From the NCBI GenBank assembly GCA_948474755.1, contig CAOLHI010001442.1:1-64000 (forward strand): a stretch of DNA of 64,000 bases, in the 5' to 3' direction. Positions 32,765 through 44,392 of the stretch are shown here, piece after piece. How positions within the stretch are numbered: position 1 is the first letter of the stretch; the number at the start of each line of letters is the position of its first letter. Source of the stretch: Ctenosaura bakeri. Its lineage: Eukaryota > Chordata > Lepidosauria > Squamata > Iguanidae. Both the position numbers and the translations under genes were made by a program. The notes beneath the pieces are model-generated. The model was given only the letters and a program-made list of their open reading frames with translations, did not search any database and had not been told where the DNA came from.

Positions 32765-35523
32765 CAAATATTCCTATCCTGTTTTGTGGAACTGATATAT
32801 GGCAACCCTAGTCTGGGCTGTGCATGTGAACAGCAATGGATTTTGCTCTTTGGCAGTTGCTGCATACTGTAGGTACTCTCTTTTTTGTCTGATTTTCCAT
32901 CACTCCTCACCAATGGGGAACACTGGGCAGCTGCTTTGCCTCAGATAGCACTTATGGTAGTTATATTTGCCACAGCCCTCACTAAATTTAGTGACCGCTT
33001 GTGGGGGGTGGGGGCTGAGGCAGAAGAGCACTGATACAGATTTGGACCATTGATGGAGGGCTAGGAGGCATGCACTATTTTTGTTGAGAGCAGTGTGAGA
33101 AATTGCCTCAGTCCAGTGGCACAAGAGTCATTCAGAGTTGCTGTCATTGCAAGAATGGGCAGTGGGTTAGAGAATCAAGCTCTTAATTCCGAGAATGATC
33201 TTGAGATCTGTGTCTCTGCAGGAAGAAGTGCATGTATTATTAAACAAGAGAATCATTTGACTGTGCTGATTTATGTTCTTAGGTTTCATTGACTTTAGCA
33301 AAGAGAGGTTCACTCTGGTGAACAGCTGAATTTTTTCTGTTTTGGGAAATCCAGACCTTAAGCTTAGATTTGGCAAGATGCTCTTACATAGTTTTAATTT
33401 TTTTGGTACTGGTACTCAAAAAACTACTGCCTCTTTTAACATTTAGTGTGGTTTTGAGTGACTTACTTACTGATTCTGAGTTATTAGTGGATAGAAGATC
33501 CAGTATTCACTTGGATGTTGAATACTGACCAGTCCATACTGTTTCTAGCAGATGGAGAGGCTATGTTTCTCAGAATGATGGTTCAGATTGACATATTTCT
33601 GACATAATATGTTGATTTTTTTTAAACCAGCAACAGGGCAACAATGTGGGACTTTCAGAATCGGTTTCCAACAAAGCTTGAGGAGCTGTGTTTAGGGGGC
33701 GGAAATGAAAACTTTTTGTGTTCATAATGGAAAATAATCTTTGGATTGCATTACCATGTTAAAAATTCAAACAAAACACCTAAATTCCCCCTCAAAAGCT
33801 CCATAGACTGAGGAATGCAATTTTCATTGAATATTATCAAGACACCTGAACAACAACAACAACAAATTCATTACTTTGAATAAGTAGTTTATTTTAGTCA
33901 ACTTTATTGTTTCTGTCCTGTATGTATTTTAGTATTCATTAATGTTTAAGAATAACCACAGTCAGGCACTGAGTTGAGGGTAGTTAAGCTCATTGCAGTC
34001 AGAGCGGTTGTGATTCTAACTTTGCGACCTATGTTATCTGTTATATTCTAAATTCACTTCTCTGCAAGCATAGGCACATGCCAAGTTACCAACATAAATT
34101 TGTCTTCTCTCAGTATAAATATGTGAAAAGGGAATCTCCACAATCTAGAATTTCATATCATCTGTGGCTTTGGCTTGCATTCTGCTGAATTTTGTTGCAA
34201 GATAAATGTCATGTCTTACTGCCACAGGGGAAGACAAGCCAACCTTTTCTGGCATCCCTAATAGAAGCTTTTTGGAGTGTATATTTACTAAATTTCAATT
34301 TTCTAGTTGATGGGGAACTATACTAATTGTTTTGAGGTTCCACTGAATTAATGAGTCTAAAATATATATTTTATAGAGAGAAGCACAAGTAGAGGTAGTT
34401 ACAGGGCCCATTTTGTACCTTCAGATACCTATTTGGATCAAATTATGCCTAGCACAACACTTACATTTATTTTTTAATTGTATGCACAATTTAGATAGCA
34501 TTGTTCCATCACTTCTTTTACTACTCATGTTGAAGAGGAAATTTGTTCTCATAAAAGCATTGCATTATAGATGCATGTCTCTGAGGATAAACAAGCAATT
34601 CATGAAAAGTTTTGTTACACATTTATTTAATTGTCCTACAATTAAGAGAATTTGACTTCTAACTAACTAATAGAAGGACATGTTAGAGCAAAATCTATTT
34701 GGTACGTAGTCGTCAGGTGACGATACTGTTTTTACGGAGATCCTCCTCTCCTGTAATAGATTAAAATAGGAGCATCAGACAGCACTGAATATTATTTTTT
34801 TAAAAACCTTACCCATATCTTAGAAGGATTTCTTGATTGGAGAAAAAGCCCATGACCATAATTTGGTGGTGGGTGTAGTAGTTCAGGAACTGGTCCAAAT
34901 TAATCAGATGTTTTCCCAAGTGAGCTGACCTTATTCCTGAATCCAGAACAGTGGATTTTATGAGGAACTCTAGTGGCCAATCTCTAGTGGCAATCCACAC
35001 ATTATATCCTCCCTGTTGTCTCCCAGTAACTCCAGAGTTGTTGTTTTTTTTAAAATTTTCTAGATATACTGCGAAAGTAGTAAACCATAATAATGCTTGT
35101 TTCCTTGGAGGAAGATCACCCCTCCCTCCACAACAACTTTCCTTCCATCTATAGGCAGGCTTCTTCAATTCAGATAGGGAAGAGGGAACTTGTTGGAGGG
35201 AGCTTGCGCCACAAAACAAATATTGGAATAGTTCCGTTTCTTATTTGCCATTTCTGCACTGTAACTCTAGATATTTTTTTAAAAAACTTGAATACCTTAG
35301 CACAATAGTAAAAAGGTTAATCCACAATAGTAAAAAGGTAAATCCACACTAGTCAACCTAAGGAAAGCTTCCACTAATATCCTAAAAATCTTTTTTTTTT
35401 AAAACTTTCATGTAAGAACAAAATACTTCAGAATGAATACTGCAGAAATGGAGGGAAAATAGCCCTTCTTTTATGATTTGCAAAATGTCATTTGAATCTT
35501 TTAAAATAAAGTGGAACATTAAG

Positions 35524-35732
35524 CAACAGACCTATCTGATCTTGGAAGCTAAGCAGAGCCAGCTCAGTTAGTCCTTGCATAAGAGTCCACCAATGAACAC
35601 CAGGTGCCATAGACTATATTTCGGAGGAAGGAACTGGCAAAACCCTCTCTGTGTATTTTTTGCTTGAGAAAATCCTGTGAAATTCATGGCATCGCTATAA
35701 GTTGACAGGTGACTTGAAGGCACATACAAACA
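35524..35732 (+). mobile_element. 5S-derived SINE (5S-Sauria type)
   Basis: The head is CTATCTGATCTTGGAAGCTA with AGCAGAGCCAGCTCAGTTAG; the body ATAGACTATATTTCGGAGGA matches the copy at 4906; the tail is GACTTGAAGGCACATACAAA. It lies just upstream of a minus-strand L1. Confidence 0.85.
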
Positions 35733-35783
35733 CCCACCCACCTCCCATCATCTTTGCTACATCTGAAAAAGCCCTGTCTCTCT

Positions 35784-36657
35784 TTTTTTTCTTTTTCTTT
35801 TTATTAATTATATAACTAAATCACAAATACAAAACAAGAAAAAAAAATTAAACACCATGTGATATACATAATAGTGAATTAAAAAATTTTTTTCTTTTTC
35901 TTTTTTTCTCTTCTCTTAAGCAATACTAACTTTCATTGTTATTTTGCACCTTTACCCTTAAATTTATAAATCTGTTCAACTGTTATAATTTCACATTTAA
36001 TTCAATATTTTTCACATCCCCTTTAATCTATTTCTATTGTTAATTCTTTTAACTTTTTTTTTAAAAAAACATTGACATCACTTATCCATTTAAATCTATA
36101 AATCACAAGTTTAACACACACACCTACTAAGAATTACAAAATATACAACATAAAAGAAAAACAAAACTAAAACTAAAAAATACCCACCCCCCAGAGCCAA
36201 CTTTTTATTTAATCCACTTTCCAAAATTGCCATTCTTCTTTTGACAGGGTAGTATTACTATCTCTTTTCAGAACTTTATCCAAAAATATTTTCCAAATTT
36301 CTTCAAAATCATTCCCTTTAACCAAACCTTTCATAAACCTAATTCTACATGTTAGTTTATCATTAATTGCAATTTTCCACACTTCGTTATACCATTCCTC
36401 TATTTGAAATTTTTCATTTGCTTTCCATTTTTTTGCTATTATTAATCTCGCTGCAGTTAACAAATTTGTTATTAATTCTTTCTTTACTTGAGTACACTCA
36501 ACCTTATCATATATAGACAACAATGCAATATTTGGACATACTGGTATATCTGCTCCTATAATCTCTTTTATCTCTTTAAAAACCTTTTGCCAAAACTCCA
36601 TTATCTTATTGCAATTCCACCACATATGCATATATGTACCAATTTCTTGACATCCTC
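35784..36657 (-). mobile_element. L1 LINE, 5'-truncated 3' end, minus strand, with target duplication
   Basis: On the minus strand an open segment (36631 down to 36209) encodes an L1 ORF2 C-terminus: HMWWNCNKIMEFWQKVFKEI, then ADIPVCPNIALL, LLTAARLIIAKKWK and a C-terminal WQFWKVD. A 3' UTR and A-rich tail (T-runs from 35782 on the + strand) follow. AGCCCTGTCTCT flanks both sides (from 35770 and from 36658), a target-site duplication. This segment is still open over 140 codons, so it is younger than the CR1 copy. Confidence 0.88.
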
Positions 36658-36789
36658 AGCCCTGTCTCTTTTTAAGATCATTTTACTAGTAACAGGAATG
36701 TGTGGCTTTACTAAATGTGGAAGAAGGATATCACATGGCTCAAGTGCTCATGTTGAGAATAGGCATTTGCAGCATTTGTGAATATATTC

Positions 36790-37005
36790 AGGGCACTTTA
36801 ATGCTACACTATTACAGTGCTGTTATTCCATTTTGACTGCCATGGTTCCATCCTGTAGGATCCTGGGATTTGTAATTTAGTGAGGCAGTAGAGCACTTTG
36901 GCTGACAGTTCTCAATGTTCTACCCTACCCTACACTGTAAGTTCCCGGATTCCATAGGATGTAACCATTGCACTTAAAGGGGAATGATAGCGCTATAAGT
37001 CTTTG
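36790..37005. mobile_element. Palindromic MITE, diverged relative of the element at 3352
   Basis: Shares AATGCTACACTATTACAGTG, CTGTTATTCCATTTTGAC, GGATCCTGGGATTTGTAATT and the inverted right half (GGATTCCATAGGATGTAACC, AATGATAGCGCTATAAGT). The inverted symmetry persists but the termini are eroded. Confidence 0.6.
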
Positions 37006-37520
37006 GGTGAATGAACCATGGCTCACCTGTCAGTTTTCATTCTGTGGGCTGCTCTTGGACACACATGACTGCTAGCAGTATCACACTGGAGACTGTCCAC
37101 TTGGATAGCTTGGTAATATCTAGAAAAGACACGTGATTCATGTTCAAAAGTAGATTACAATGTCACTGAACTAATAAAGGCTTTGTTTTTTAAAAAAAAT
37201 CATTGTATTGCTAAGCTACAACAGTGGTAACTATTTTAAAATCTCAACATAATAACAACTTCCATAAAAGGATACAGGACATTGCAGATTAATTAGTAAC
37301 TATGTGATACTAGTTCTTCTTAAAAATGCAAATTACATGTTTGAATACAAAATGACATTAGACGCAGTCTACACTACTTGCTCTTCTTTCTCTAGACTTT
37401 GAACTCCTGCCTTAGAACTCAATTAGAATATTAATAGCTTTTAGTGTTTGCTTCTTATACATTGTACAGCTAAATGTAAGGTGTAAATTTTTTTTCTCCA
37501 TTGCCTTGTACAATAGTGTT

Positions 37521-37889
37521 CTTCTTCGTGGTCTCTGTGCCTTCATACACTAGGAGCTTTAGCGCCTGCGCGGTAGCGTTCGGAAACTTCTAGAGCTTGT
37601 TCGCTTGGTGGGAACCCCTCCCCCACGCCGGTACTGCGTATGCTCCTCCCGCCGAGCAACGGTCTCTCCTCAGTTCTTTCTCGTCCGCCGTCGCGTACGG
37701 AAGGTTCTTCGGTTTGTTCCTCTGACTTTTGTGCTTGGCTTGCTGATTTCACGGTTTTACGGATTTGTGGACTGTCTCTGACCTCTCTTCGGACTTCCCA
37801 TTTGACTTTTGGTGATTTCGGATTTTCCAGTTTGGCGTTTTTTCGTCTTATGTCCGCGCTCTTCAAAAAGTGCGTGTCCTGCGGGCGGG
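37521..37889 (+). mobile_element. Third DIRS copy, left end only
   Basis: It begins CTTCTTCGTGGTCTCTGTGC just after GTT (37518-37520), as in the younger DIRS, and matches it through the inverted repeat and the start of ORF1 (ATG near 37850; MSALFKKCVSC open). Homology stops abruptly at about 37889 after GTCCTGCGGG. It has no right end. Minus-strand open frames here are shadows. Confidence 0.88.
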
Positions 37890-37981
37890 ACACCTAAATA
37901 ACCTTACAATTACAAAAGATGGGGAAATTAGTCAAGAGCACTGGTTGGCACTACGAGAGGCAGGGCAACGCAGCAGGATCT

Positions 37982-38874
37982 TGTAACCCCGTGTTTACGG
38001 GGTCAGGCCAAGTCAAGAAGCAAACCGTATTGGAAATAATGAATGATCTTTATTAAATATAGGCACACAATGTAAGCAACACACGCACACAGATAACTAA
38101 GGAAAATAAAGATTTGAGTATGATAGCGGGATTTTCAGAGGGATAGTTGATTCGGGTGATACGGAACCTGTTCCTGGAGCCTGGAAAGAAGATAGAGAGC
38201 GAAGTTGGGGTGCGATGTAGCTCAGCACGTGGAGCTGAGGGGAAGCTTGCCAAGCAAAGCAGCAGCAAGGCAGTCTGGAACTCGGGAGCGATCCGAGGAT
38301 GGTCTCGGAATCAGGGGTTTTTATAGAGGGAAATGTGACTGCAGGCTATGCCATACTTGGGGAAAACAATGCGTTTTAGGAGCGGGACAACGCTTTGGAA
38401 AGGTCAGAATTTAGCATGATTGAGTTAAGTCTGAATTGACAAAGAGTTAGCCAGTATGCAAATGCTCAGTACTTGGCAGTTGAGTATTCAGCTTAAACAG
38501 CGTGCATACATAATGAAGGTGTTTGCAGAGAGGTCTCCTAAAGCAAGGATCTGGCTATTTCTGACCTGCCTGGGTGGAGAATAGAATGTTAGTGGCTGAG
38601 CCTAGTCTGTGCTTGTCCGGGGGCCTCTCAAATACATGGAGAGGGGTGGTAGAAGAAAGCCAAATTATTGATATCAAAATGATATCTGGGGATATCTCCA
38701 AGTAGGCCTAAACTGCAGTAACAATAGTCTGAGTAAACTATTGTGAAGACCTAGACAAAGAGAATACGATACAATGCAATATATTCTGCAACTGGAAAGA
38801 GAATTGCATTTATAGCAAAGTGAGAAAAGTTCTGATCATAAACAGGGAACACATTATACTTCTTCCTCATTACA
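37982..38874 (-). mobile_element. Putative solo LTR, minus strand (about 893 bp)
   Basis: On the minus strand it begins TGTAATGAGGAAGAAGTATA and ends CACGGGGTTACA, giving short TGTAA/TTACA inverted ends with TG...CA borders. A TATA box (CTATAAAAACCCC, 38314-38326) is followed ~270 bases later by AATAAA (38049-38054), then a ~65-base segment to the end. This is the U3-R-U5 layout of a retroviral-type LTR. No flanking duplication or internal genes are seen, so a solo LTR or remnant is inferred. Confidence 0.55.
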
Positions 38875-38883
38875 ATTTGCTGT

Positions 38884-38985
38884 ACAATTATACCTCAGTT
38901 AACAAAGTAGATGTATTCCTGGGCCTTATTTCTTTAAGAGAAAAGTTGGTACCAGAGGCAGAAACAACATTGAAAGAATAGGGCT
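38884..38985. mobile_element. Fragment of a Tigger/mariner-like DNA transposon
   Basis: TACAATTATACCTCAGTTAA followed by CAAAGTAGATGTATTCCTGG resembles one terminus of a pogo/Tigger-type element. A similar terminus is at about 49040 (TACAGGCATACCTCTGTTAA). The other ends are not found. Confidence 0.4.
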
Positions 38986-39229
38986 AGTTGCTACACCACA
39001 AAATAGAAGAGCAGTTCACTGTGTTTCAGCAAACTTTGTATTCAAAGTTAACATTATCTACATGTGAAATCAAACATCCAGGTCAAATAAATCTTGCCTA
39101 AACAAAAGCATTTTGAACTTTCAAGGGACTACTAGAAAACTTCCACCAAAATTCATGCAGGGATCATATATTTTTCTTTTACCTGCCTCTATTTTTTCTT
39201 TCTATTTCTATTTTGGTATCCAAATCTAA

Positions 39230-39640
39230 GGCCCTTTCTGCATGTTACCAGGTCCTGGTGGCATCCCAGGGGTATCCCGGTAGATCCTCTCCTGAGAGGG
39301 GAGCGCAACAGTTCCCCTCCACACTAGCTGCCTGTGGGAATGGAGGAGGCACAATGGCCATGCCTCTTCCTTCCATGGCACAGCTGGCATTGTTCCAGGC
39401 TGGTCTGGGCCAGGAAGCATGGCCGTCGCACTTCCTGACCCTCCACAGCTCAGGTAAGTACAGGAGGGCAGCATGATCGCCGGTCATTGAGAGATAAAAC
39501 CCGTCAATGATTTGTGGCATGATCACACTGCTTCAGGACGGGAGAACAACGGGACATGGATGACATCATGCATAAGTGTCGTCTGGACCCATCCTTCTCT
39601 TGTCCCCAATGCAAGACAATGACATCCTGCAGAAAGGGCC
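39230..39640. mobile_element. PIF/Harbinger-like MITE, copy 2, with TAA duplication
   Basis: The ends GGCCCTTTCTGCATG and CCTGCAGAAAGGGCC form inverted repeats of ~13 bp and are flanked on both sides by TAA (39227-39229, 39641-39643). The 3-bp TAA duplication is typical of PIF/Harbinger. The interior is more diverged than in the other copies but keeps the GCACAATGGCCATGCC, CAGGCTGGTCTGGGCCAGG and CAGGTAAGTACAG blocks. It is non-coding. Confidence 0.75.
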
Positions 39641-40199
39641 TAAGTTTTAAAAAAAACACATGCTGGCCTAACTAGTGAGGCAGGCTTATCTGCTCTCCCC
39701 CTTTCTCTCTGTTTTCCTGTTCAATTATGCTCCGTAAGGGATTCTGGAGGCAACCACTGTTTATCTTGCTTGTTGTAGGCAAATACACACTGCTCCAATA
39801 GAATCAATTGAACAAAATCCCATTTTTTCCCAGCTCAACTATACTGCGTTGTTTACTATAGATCCACTGATAGAATGATGCTGAATGACTGTGTTTCTCC
39901 AGTCCCTTTTCACTGTCCCCCTAGTGCTGTTAAGAAAAAACCTTCTACACAGTGAAGAAGGAGAAAAATGAGAGGAGAGAACAAGTATCAAAAGTCTTTG
40001 TAAAATTCAGCTTCTTTGCCAGGTGTTTTCTTAACTGAGGTGTGCCTGTACATACCAAAAATCAGCTCCTGAAGACAGGTGCTCTTTCAAAATAGAATCA
40101 GGTATAGAAAATCGGGGTGAGGTGCCAGACAAAAGGAGAAATAGAATGGGAAGACCATAAGTGAACAAGAGTCTTTCTGCTTTACTTAGCATAGCTTTG

Positions 40200-41000
40200 T
40201 ATCTTTCTTAGTAAAACATGTCAGTGAAAGTAACAGCCTTAGTATCCTGCCTTCTGGATTGAAAGGTATCTAAATCAGGGGTGCTCATTTTCAGCACATT
40301 CAGGAAATAGTTCTTTCTCCTGACAAACCAGACATTGTGCAGGTCATACACAGGCTTCACTCCTCTTGCACCAAAATTTGACGACAAACTCCTCATTAAA
40401 AGAAGCATTTTCTGCTTGTTTTAATGTTTTTTTCCCCATTTTGCCATCATAATTTGGTGGCATGGTGGGAGCTGGAAGGGCATACAGTTGTTCTAGACCA
40501 GCACTACAACCTTTTCCAGACATTTTTGTCAGTGAGTCCTGCTGAACTAAGTGGAATGTGCTTTTCATTACACTCGCATAAGATTTCCCTATATTACACC
40601 AGGGCAGTTGGAGCTTCCAAATTGAAAACACCAAAGAAGAAGAGTTAAAAGTGCATTTAAAAAGTGGTGAAAACGTCTACAACCTGAATATACAGTTCAT
40701 TCATCTTCTGTTCCATCTCCGTATCTTCCTTCATTTCATTGTTATGTACTTGTCCAGCTGGCTTCCTGCTCCAGGTGCATTTAAAGAATGTTGTTGGTCT
40801 TGAAGGTATTGGTATGCTTCTCAGAATCCTTTTCTGCATCCCCGATTTTCTGCTTGCATTCCCTTTGTGTACATCTCTGTTCTTTTAACTTTCAGCTCAT
40901 TTGGGCAAGACTTCCAGTTTCTGAAGGAAACTTTTTTTTTAATTCGTAAGAGCTTCCATTATACTGCTCATCAGCCATGCCGCAGACTTCTAGGACTTTG
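40200..41000 (-). pseudogene. Possible coding relic on minus strand, parent unknown
   Basis: On the minus strand several consecutive open segments (40839-40657, 40634-40344, 40408-40208) seem to continue each other through frameshifts, with gene-like peptides such as TMPPNYDGKMGKKTLKQAEN, PVYDLHNVWFVRRKN and MSTPDLDTFQSRRQD ending at a stop near 40208. I do not recognise a parent protein. It could be a processed pseudogene or part of the LINE-like sequence immediately upstream. Confidence 0.3.
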
Positions 41001-41460
41001 AAGTTCTCTTTGGCATACCTGTGGTTTGCATTCTAGCTGAGCCTCTGTTTAGGAGGTTTGAGTAGTTTCCAAGCATTCTGGAGACATTTGACCCTTTTGA
41101 CTTTATCTTTCCATTTCCTTTTTTACCAGTTGCCACATTTTAAAAAAGTTTTCTTTTGTGAAATCAAGATTGGGTTGAAATTCACTAGTGCTTTCCCACC
41201 CATATACAAGTTAAATTTGGTAATGTTGTGGTCGTTGTTTCCATTTGGTTCAACCATGCTCACATTTCACATGAAGCCTTCAGCAGCATCACTTACTATT
41301 AAGTCAAAAGTGTCCTCTCTTCTCTTGAGTAGGATATCTTAAAACATTACCTCTTGGTTACCACTGAAATATGCATTTATCTAGTAAATATGGGGGTAGT
41401 TTAAGTTGCTAGTTATTATAACATTATCTTCCTGATATACTTTGAGGATCTGTGATTTCA
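41000..41460 (-). mobile_element. LINE (CR1/L2-like) endonuclease fragment, minus strand
   Basis: Minus-strand reading gives REDTFDLIVSDAAEGF followed by NGNNDHNITKFNL, which resembles the end of the apurinic endonuclease domain of CR1/L2 LINEs (a DLIVSN...GxSDHxxI pattern). It is frameshifted and short, with no LINE tail. Confidence 0.4.
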
Positions 41461-44183
41461 TCAGTGCAAGTAATCACTCCACTGGTGCAGATTTCATAGT
41501 TGCTGTGGCCATCTGATGAGCCACTGGATGGGTCTCTCTGGCCTTAGCTAGCATGATCCTTAGTTGGCAAGCAAGTCATCTACCACCAGATCTATACTTG
41601 AAATCTTATCAGCTTGAAAGAACCTACCAGACCTTATAGTTTACTGGCACAGCACTTCATATCACAGTGATGTGAAAAAGCATGGCAGGACATATGTACT
41701 TGATGTAAATTTAACTGAAACTGATATAATTAGACTATACTTAAGAAGGACTGAACAACAGCATGAAATGTAGAATTGTTTCTATGTCAGATTTAATACG
41801 TAAAGCAGAATCTGCTTCATCCTTGTCTTGTCTGTCTAGATATATGTATGCATGTTTAATTTTCCTTGTTCTGCCTCTGTTCATACAAAGAGTAGAGTGT
41901 AGTAAAATTCCCTTTTGGCTGTGTGGAAAAGCAAACACTGTCTTTGGACAAGCAATAGCAACTCTGTAAATTAGTACTAATGTACTGTTTTCTGTGGAGA
42001 AAGGCAATCTCAATGTTGGGTTTATTTTGTTCATGAAAGAGCCCTTAAAAGGTTTCTTTGTGAGGGGAGGTTGAGGTTATTTTTGTATATTTGTTTGTTT
42101 GTGGCAGTGGTCTGTGTTTTTAAAAATAATAAATTTTAAAATTTTAAATTTAAAAATAAAAATTTAATTTTTTTTTTAAAATAATAACAGATTCCCTATC
42201 TGAAGTCAACCCCTTGTGTTTGCCATTTGACAGATTCTGTTTTAGGAATCTCACTGACCAAAGTCCAATAGGACTCTTCCAGGTGGAGGGTCTTTCTAGT
42301 AGTGTTGCCAACCTTGTTGAATGTCTTCCCACAGAGGCCCACCTATTATAAACTTCAGGAAACTTGGCTATAGGGACACATTGAGACTGCTTACAGGTTT
42401 GGCTTTGCTGAGGGTTTTGCTAGATATTGCTCGTTTGTTTTTTTTCAGAACTGTTTTTTTTTTCCAGAACTTTTGTATTGCCAATCCCCAAAAAACTATT
42501 AGGGAGTGTATTGGCTGATTTATACAAAGCCTTTTCCCAAAGCTGGAATTCAAAGCAGTTTAAAGGGCATTTTAAAAAATTACATGTAGATAAAAACTTA
42601 CAAAATTATGTTGAAAATGTCATTAAGCTGTCCATAGAACTGGAACCATTAAAAACATACCCATTTAAAATCAAACTATAAAAATTGTATAGCACACTTT
42701 AAAAAGCCCTTTTCTTGTAAAATAGTTCTCCAAATCCTGTTGGAATAAAAAGGTCTTAATTCATAGGCAAAAAGACAACAAGGACTGGGCCAGTCTTTGC
42801 TTTCCGAGGGAGCTAATAGCAAAAATTGCAAATTATTGCAGTCACAAAGAACCCCGCCCCACCAAATGTGGCTGTGATGGTAGCAGGATCATGAGCAGCT
42901 TTTCCAAATATTTCAAGGGCTGGGCAAGGACATATGAGTGAACACAGTCCTTCAGGTTATCAATACCCAAGCCATGTAGGACTGACTTGTGCTCAAAAGC
43001 AGACTGGTAGCCAGTGGAGCTGTTGCAATGAAGGGGTTGTAGGTTTCCTGTAACCATCTGGCTTCAGTTCTTTGGACCAGCTGAAATTTCCAAAATGTTC
43101 CTCAAAGACAGTCACATGCAGAGCTCGTAGTAGTTGTCCAACACACACATACAAACACATAAAACTCCTTTTCCAAGCTGTATTTGTTTTCTGCCTGCAA
43201 GTCTTGTTTTATTGTTTTTAGTTTTGTATTGCTTTTTTAAAGTCATTGATTATTTGTGTGCTTTAAATTTTGTCTATAAGCCACTTTGAGTTTCTTTATA
43301 AAGAAAATTAAGTGTGTATATGTGTGTGTTTTAAATATCTTATCCCATTTATACTAACATCACCATAGTAATGATTATGTTTCTGGCTGGCTGTTCCCCT
43401 TAAATGTAAAATAGCTGGAAAAGCAGCTCTTAGGAACCTGTTTTGCAGCAGCCTTGATTCCCCTTCCCTGTGAAAACAGGAAAGACAGCCTGTTCTACAA
43501 ACAGCAAATTGTTGTGTCTAGCAACTTCAACAAATAAACTGAATACAATCCTTGGGCAGCAAAATACAAGCTCAAAGACAATGCTAAAAAGTTAATTAAT
43601 TGCAGTAGTGTGTTATCTCCTCTCATTATTTCATCTAAGCCCATATACATTCTGTGGTAAAGGAACAAATGCGGGGGGAGGGTGGAGGGGTGAGAAAAAC
43701 TCAACCTATAACACAGCTCCTTTTAATGCACTTTCCCTCCCTCATTGAAATTCAGTAGAAATCCCACCATCACTCAATTCAATTGTGAATTAAGCCCCTG
43801 GACATTGTCGTGTTCAGCATTTTAATAGGGCCAGGCATCGGACATGTTAAAGTTGCTTACTGCTTAACTGGCACTCATCACATTTTTTTGCTCCTTTTAA
43901 AATCAAAGCTTAGCTGTGGTTAAAACTGTTTGATTATTCTGCCACTGCTTGTGGAAGGATGTGAAGAGAAGGAGGATGGCTGGTTCCTTCAAGAGATTGC
44001 TAGGATTTGTACACCCTCCTCCCCCATGCAGCTTCAGGAAGAGATTATATACAGCATGATACCTCCCTGTCACTGTTTTCCTCTCTTGTTACACACCTCT
44101 TCAGACTTTCCTAACAGAGTCAGGACACTACTAAGCTGTTTCAGTCAATAAGTATGAGAACTGTTTGCTTGCCCAGTGGTGTA

Positions 44184-44392
44184 CAGTGGACCCTCTGTAT
44201 ATGCGGGGGGTTGGTCCCAGGACTTTCCACAAATAGAGAAAAATGCAAATGATCGCATTCCATGTTATTAAATGGTGCAATATGCATGTGGATGCACACA
44301 TTTACATTGCTGCCATTTTATGTATAGGAGATTATGCTCCAAGATCACTCAAAATCACAGATCTAGGGGCCACATATACAAAGGATCCACAG
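44184..44392. mobile_element. pogo/Tigger-like MITE at a TA site
   Basis: The ends CAGTGGACCCTCTGTATATG and ATATACAAAGGATCCACAG are inverted repeats flanked by TA on each side (44182-44183 and 44393-44394). The interior (GGGGGTTGGTCCCAGGAC, AATCACAGATCTAGGGG) is the usual short Tigger-derived MITE pattern. It is non-coding. Confidence 0.75.

Noticed and set aside
39213..39526. Small plus- and minus-strand open frames around 39.2-39.5 kb
   Set aside because: They lie inside the MITE at 39230-39640 and have no conserved protein features.
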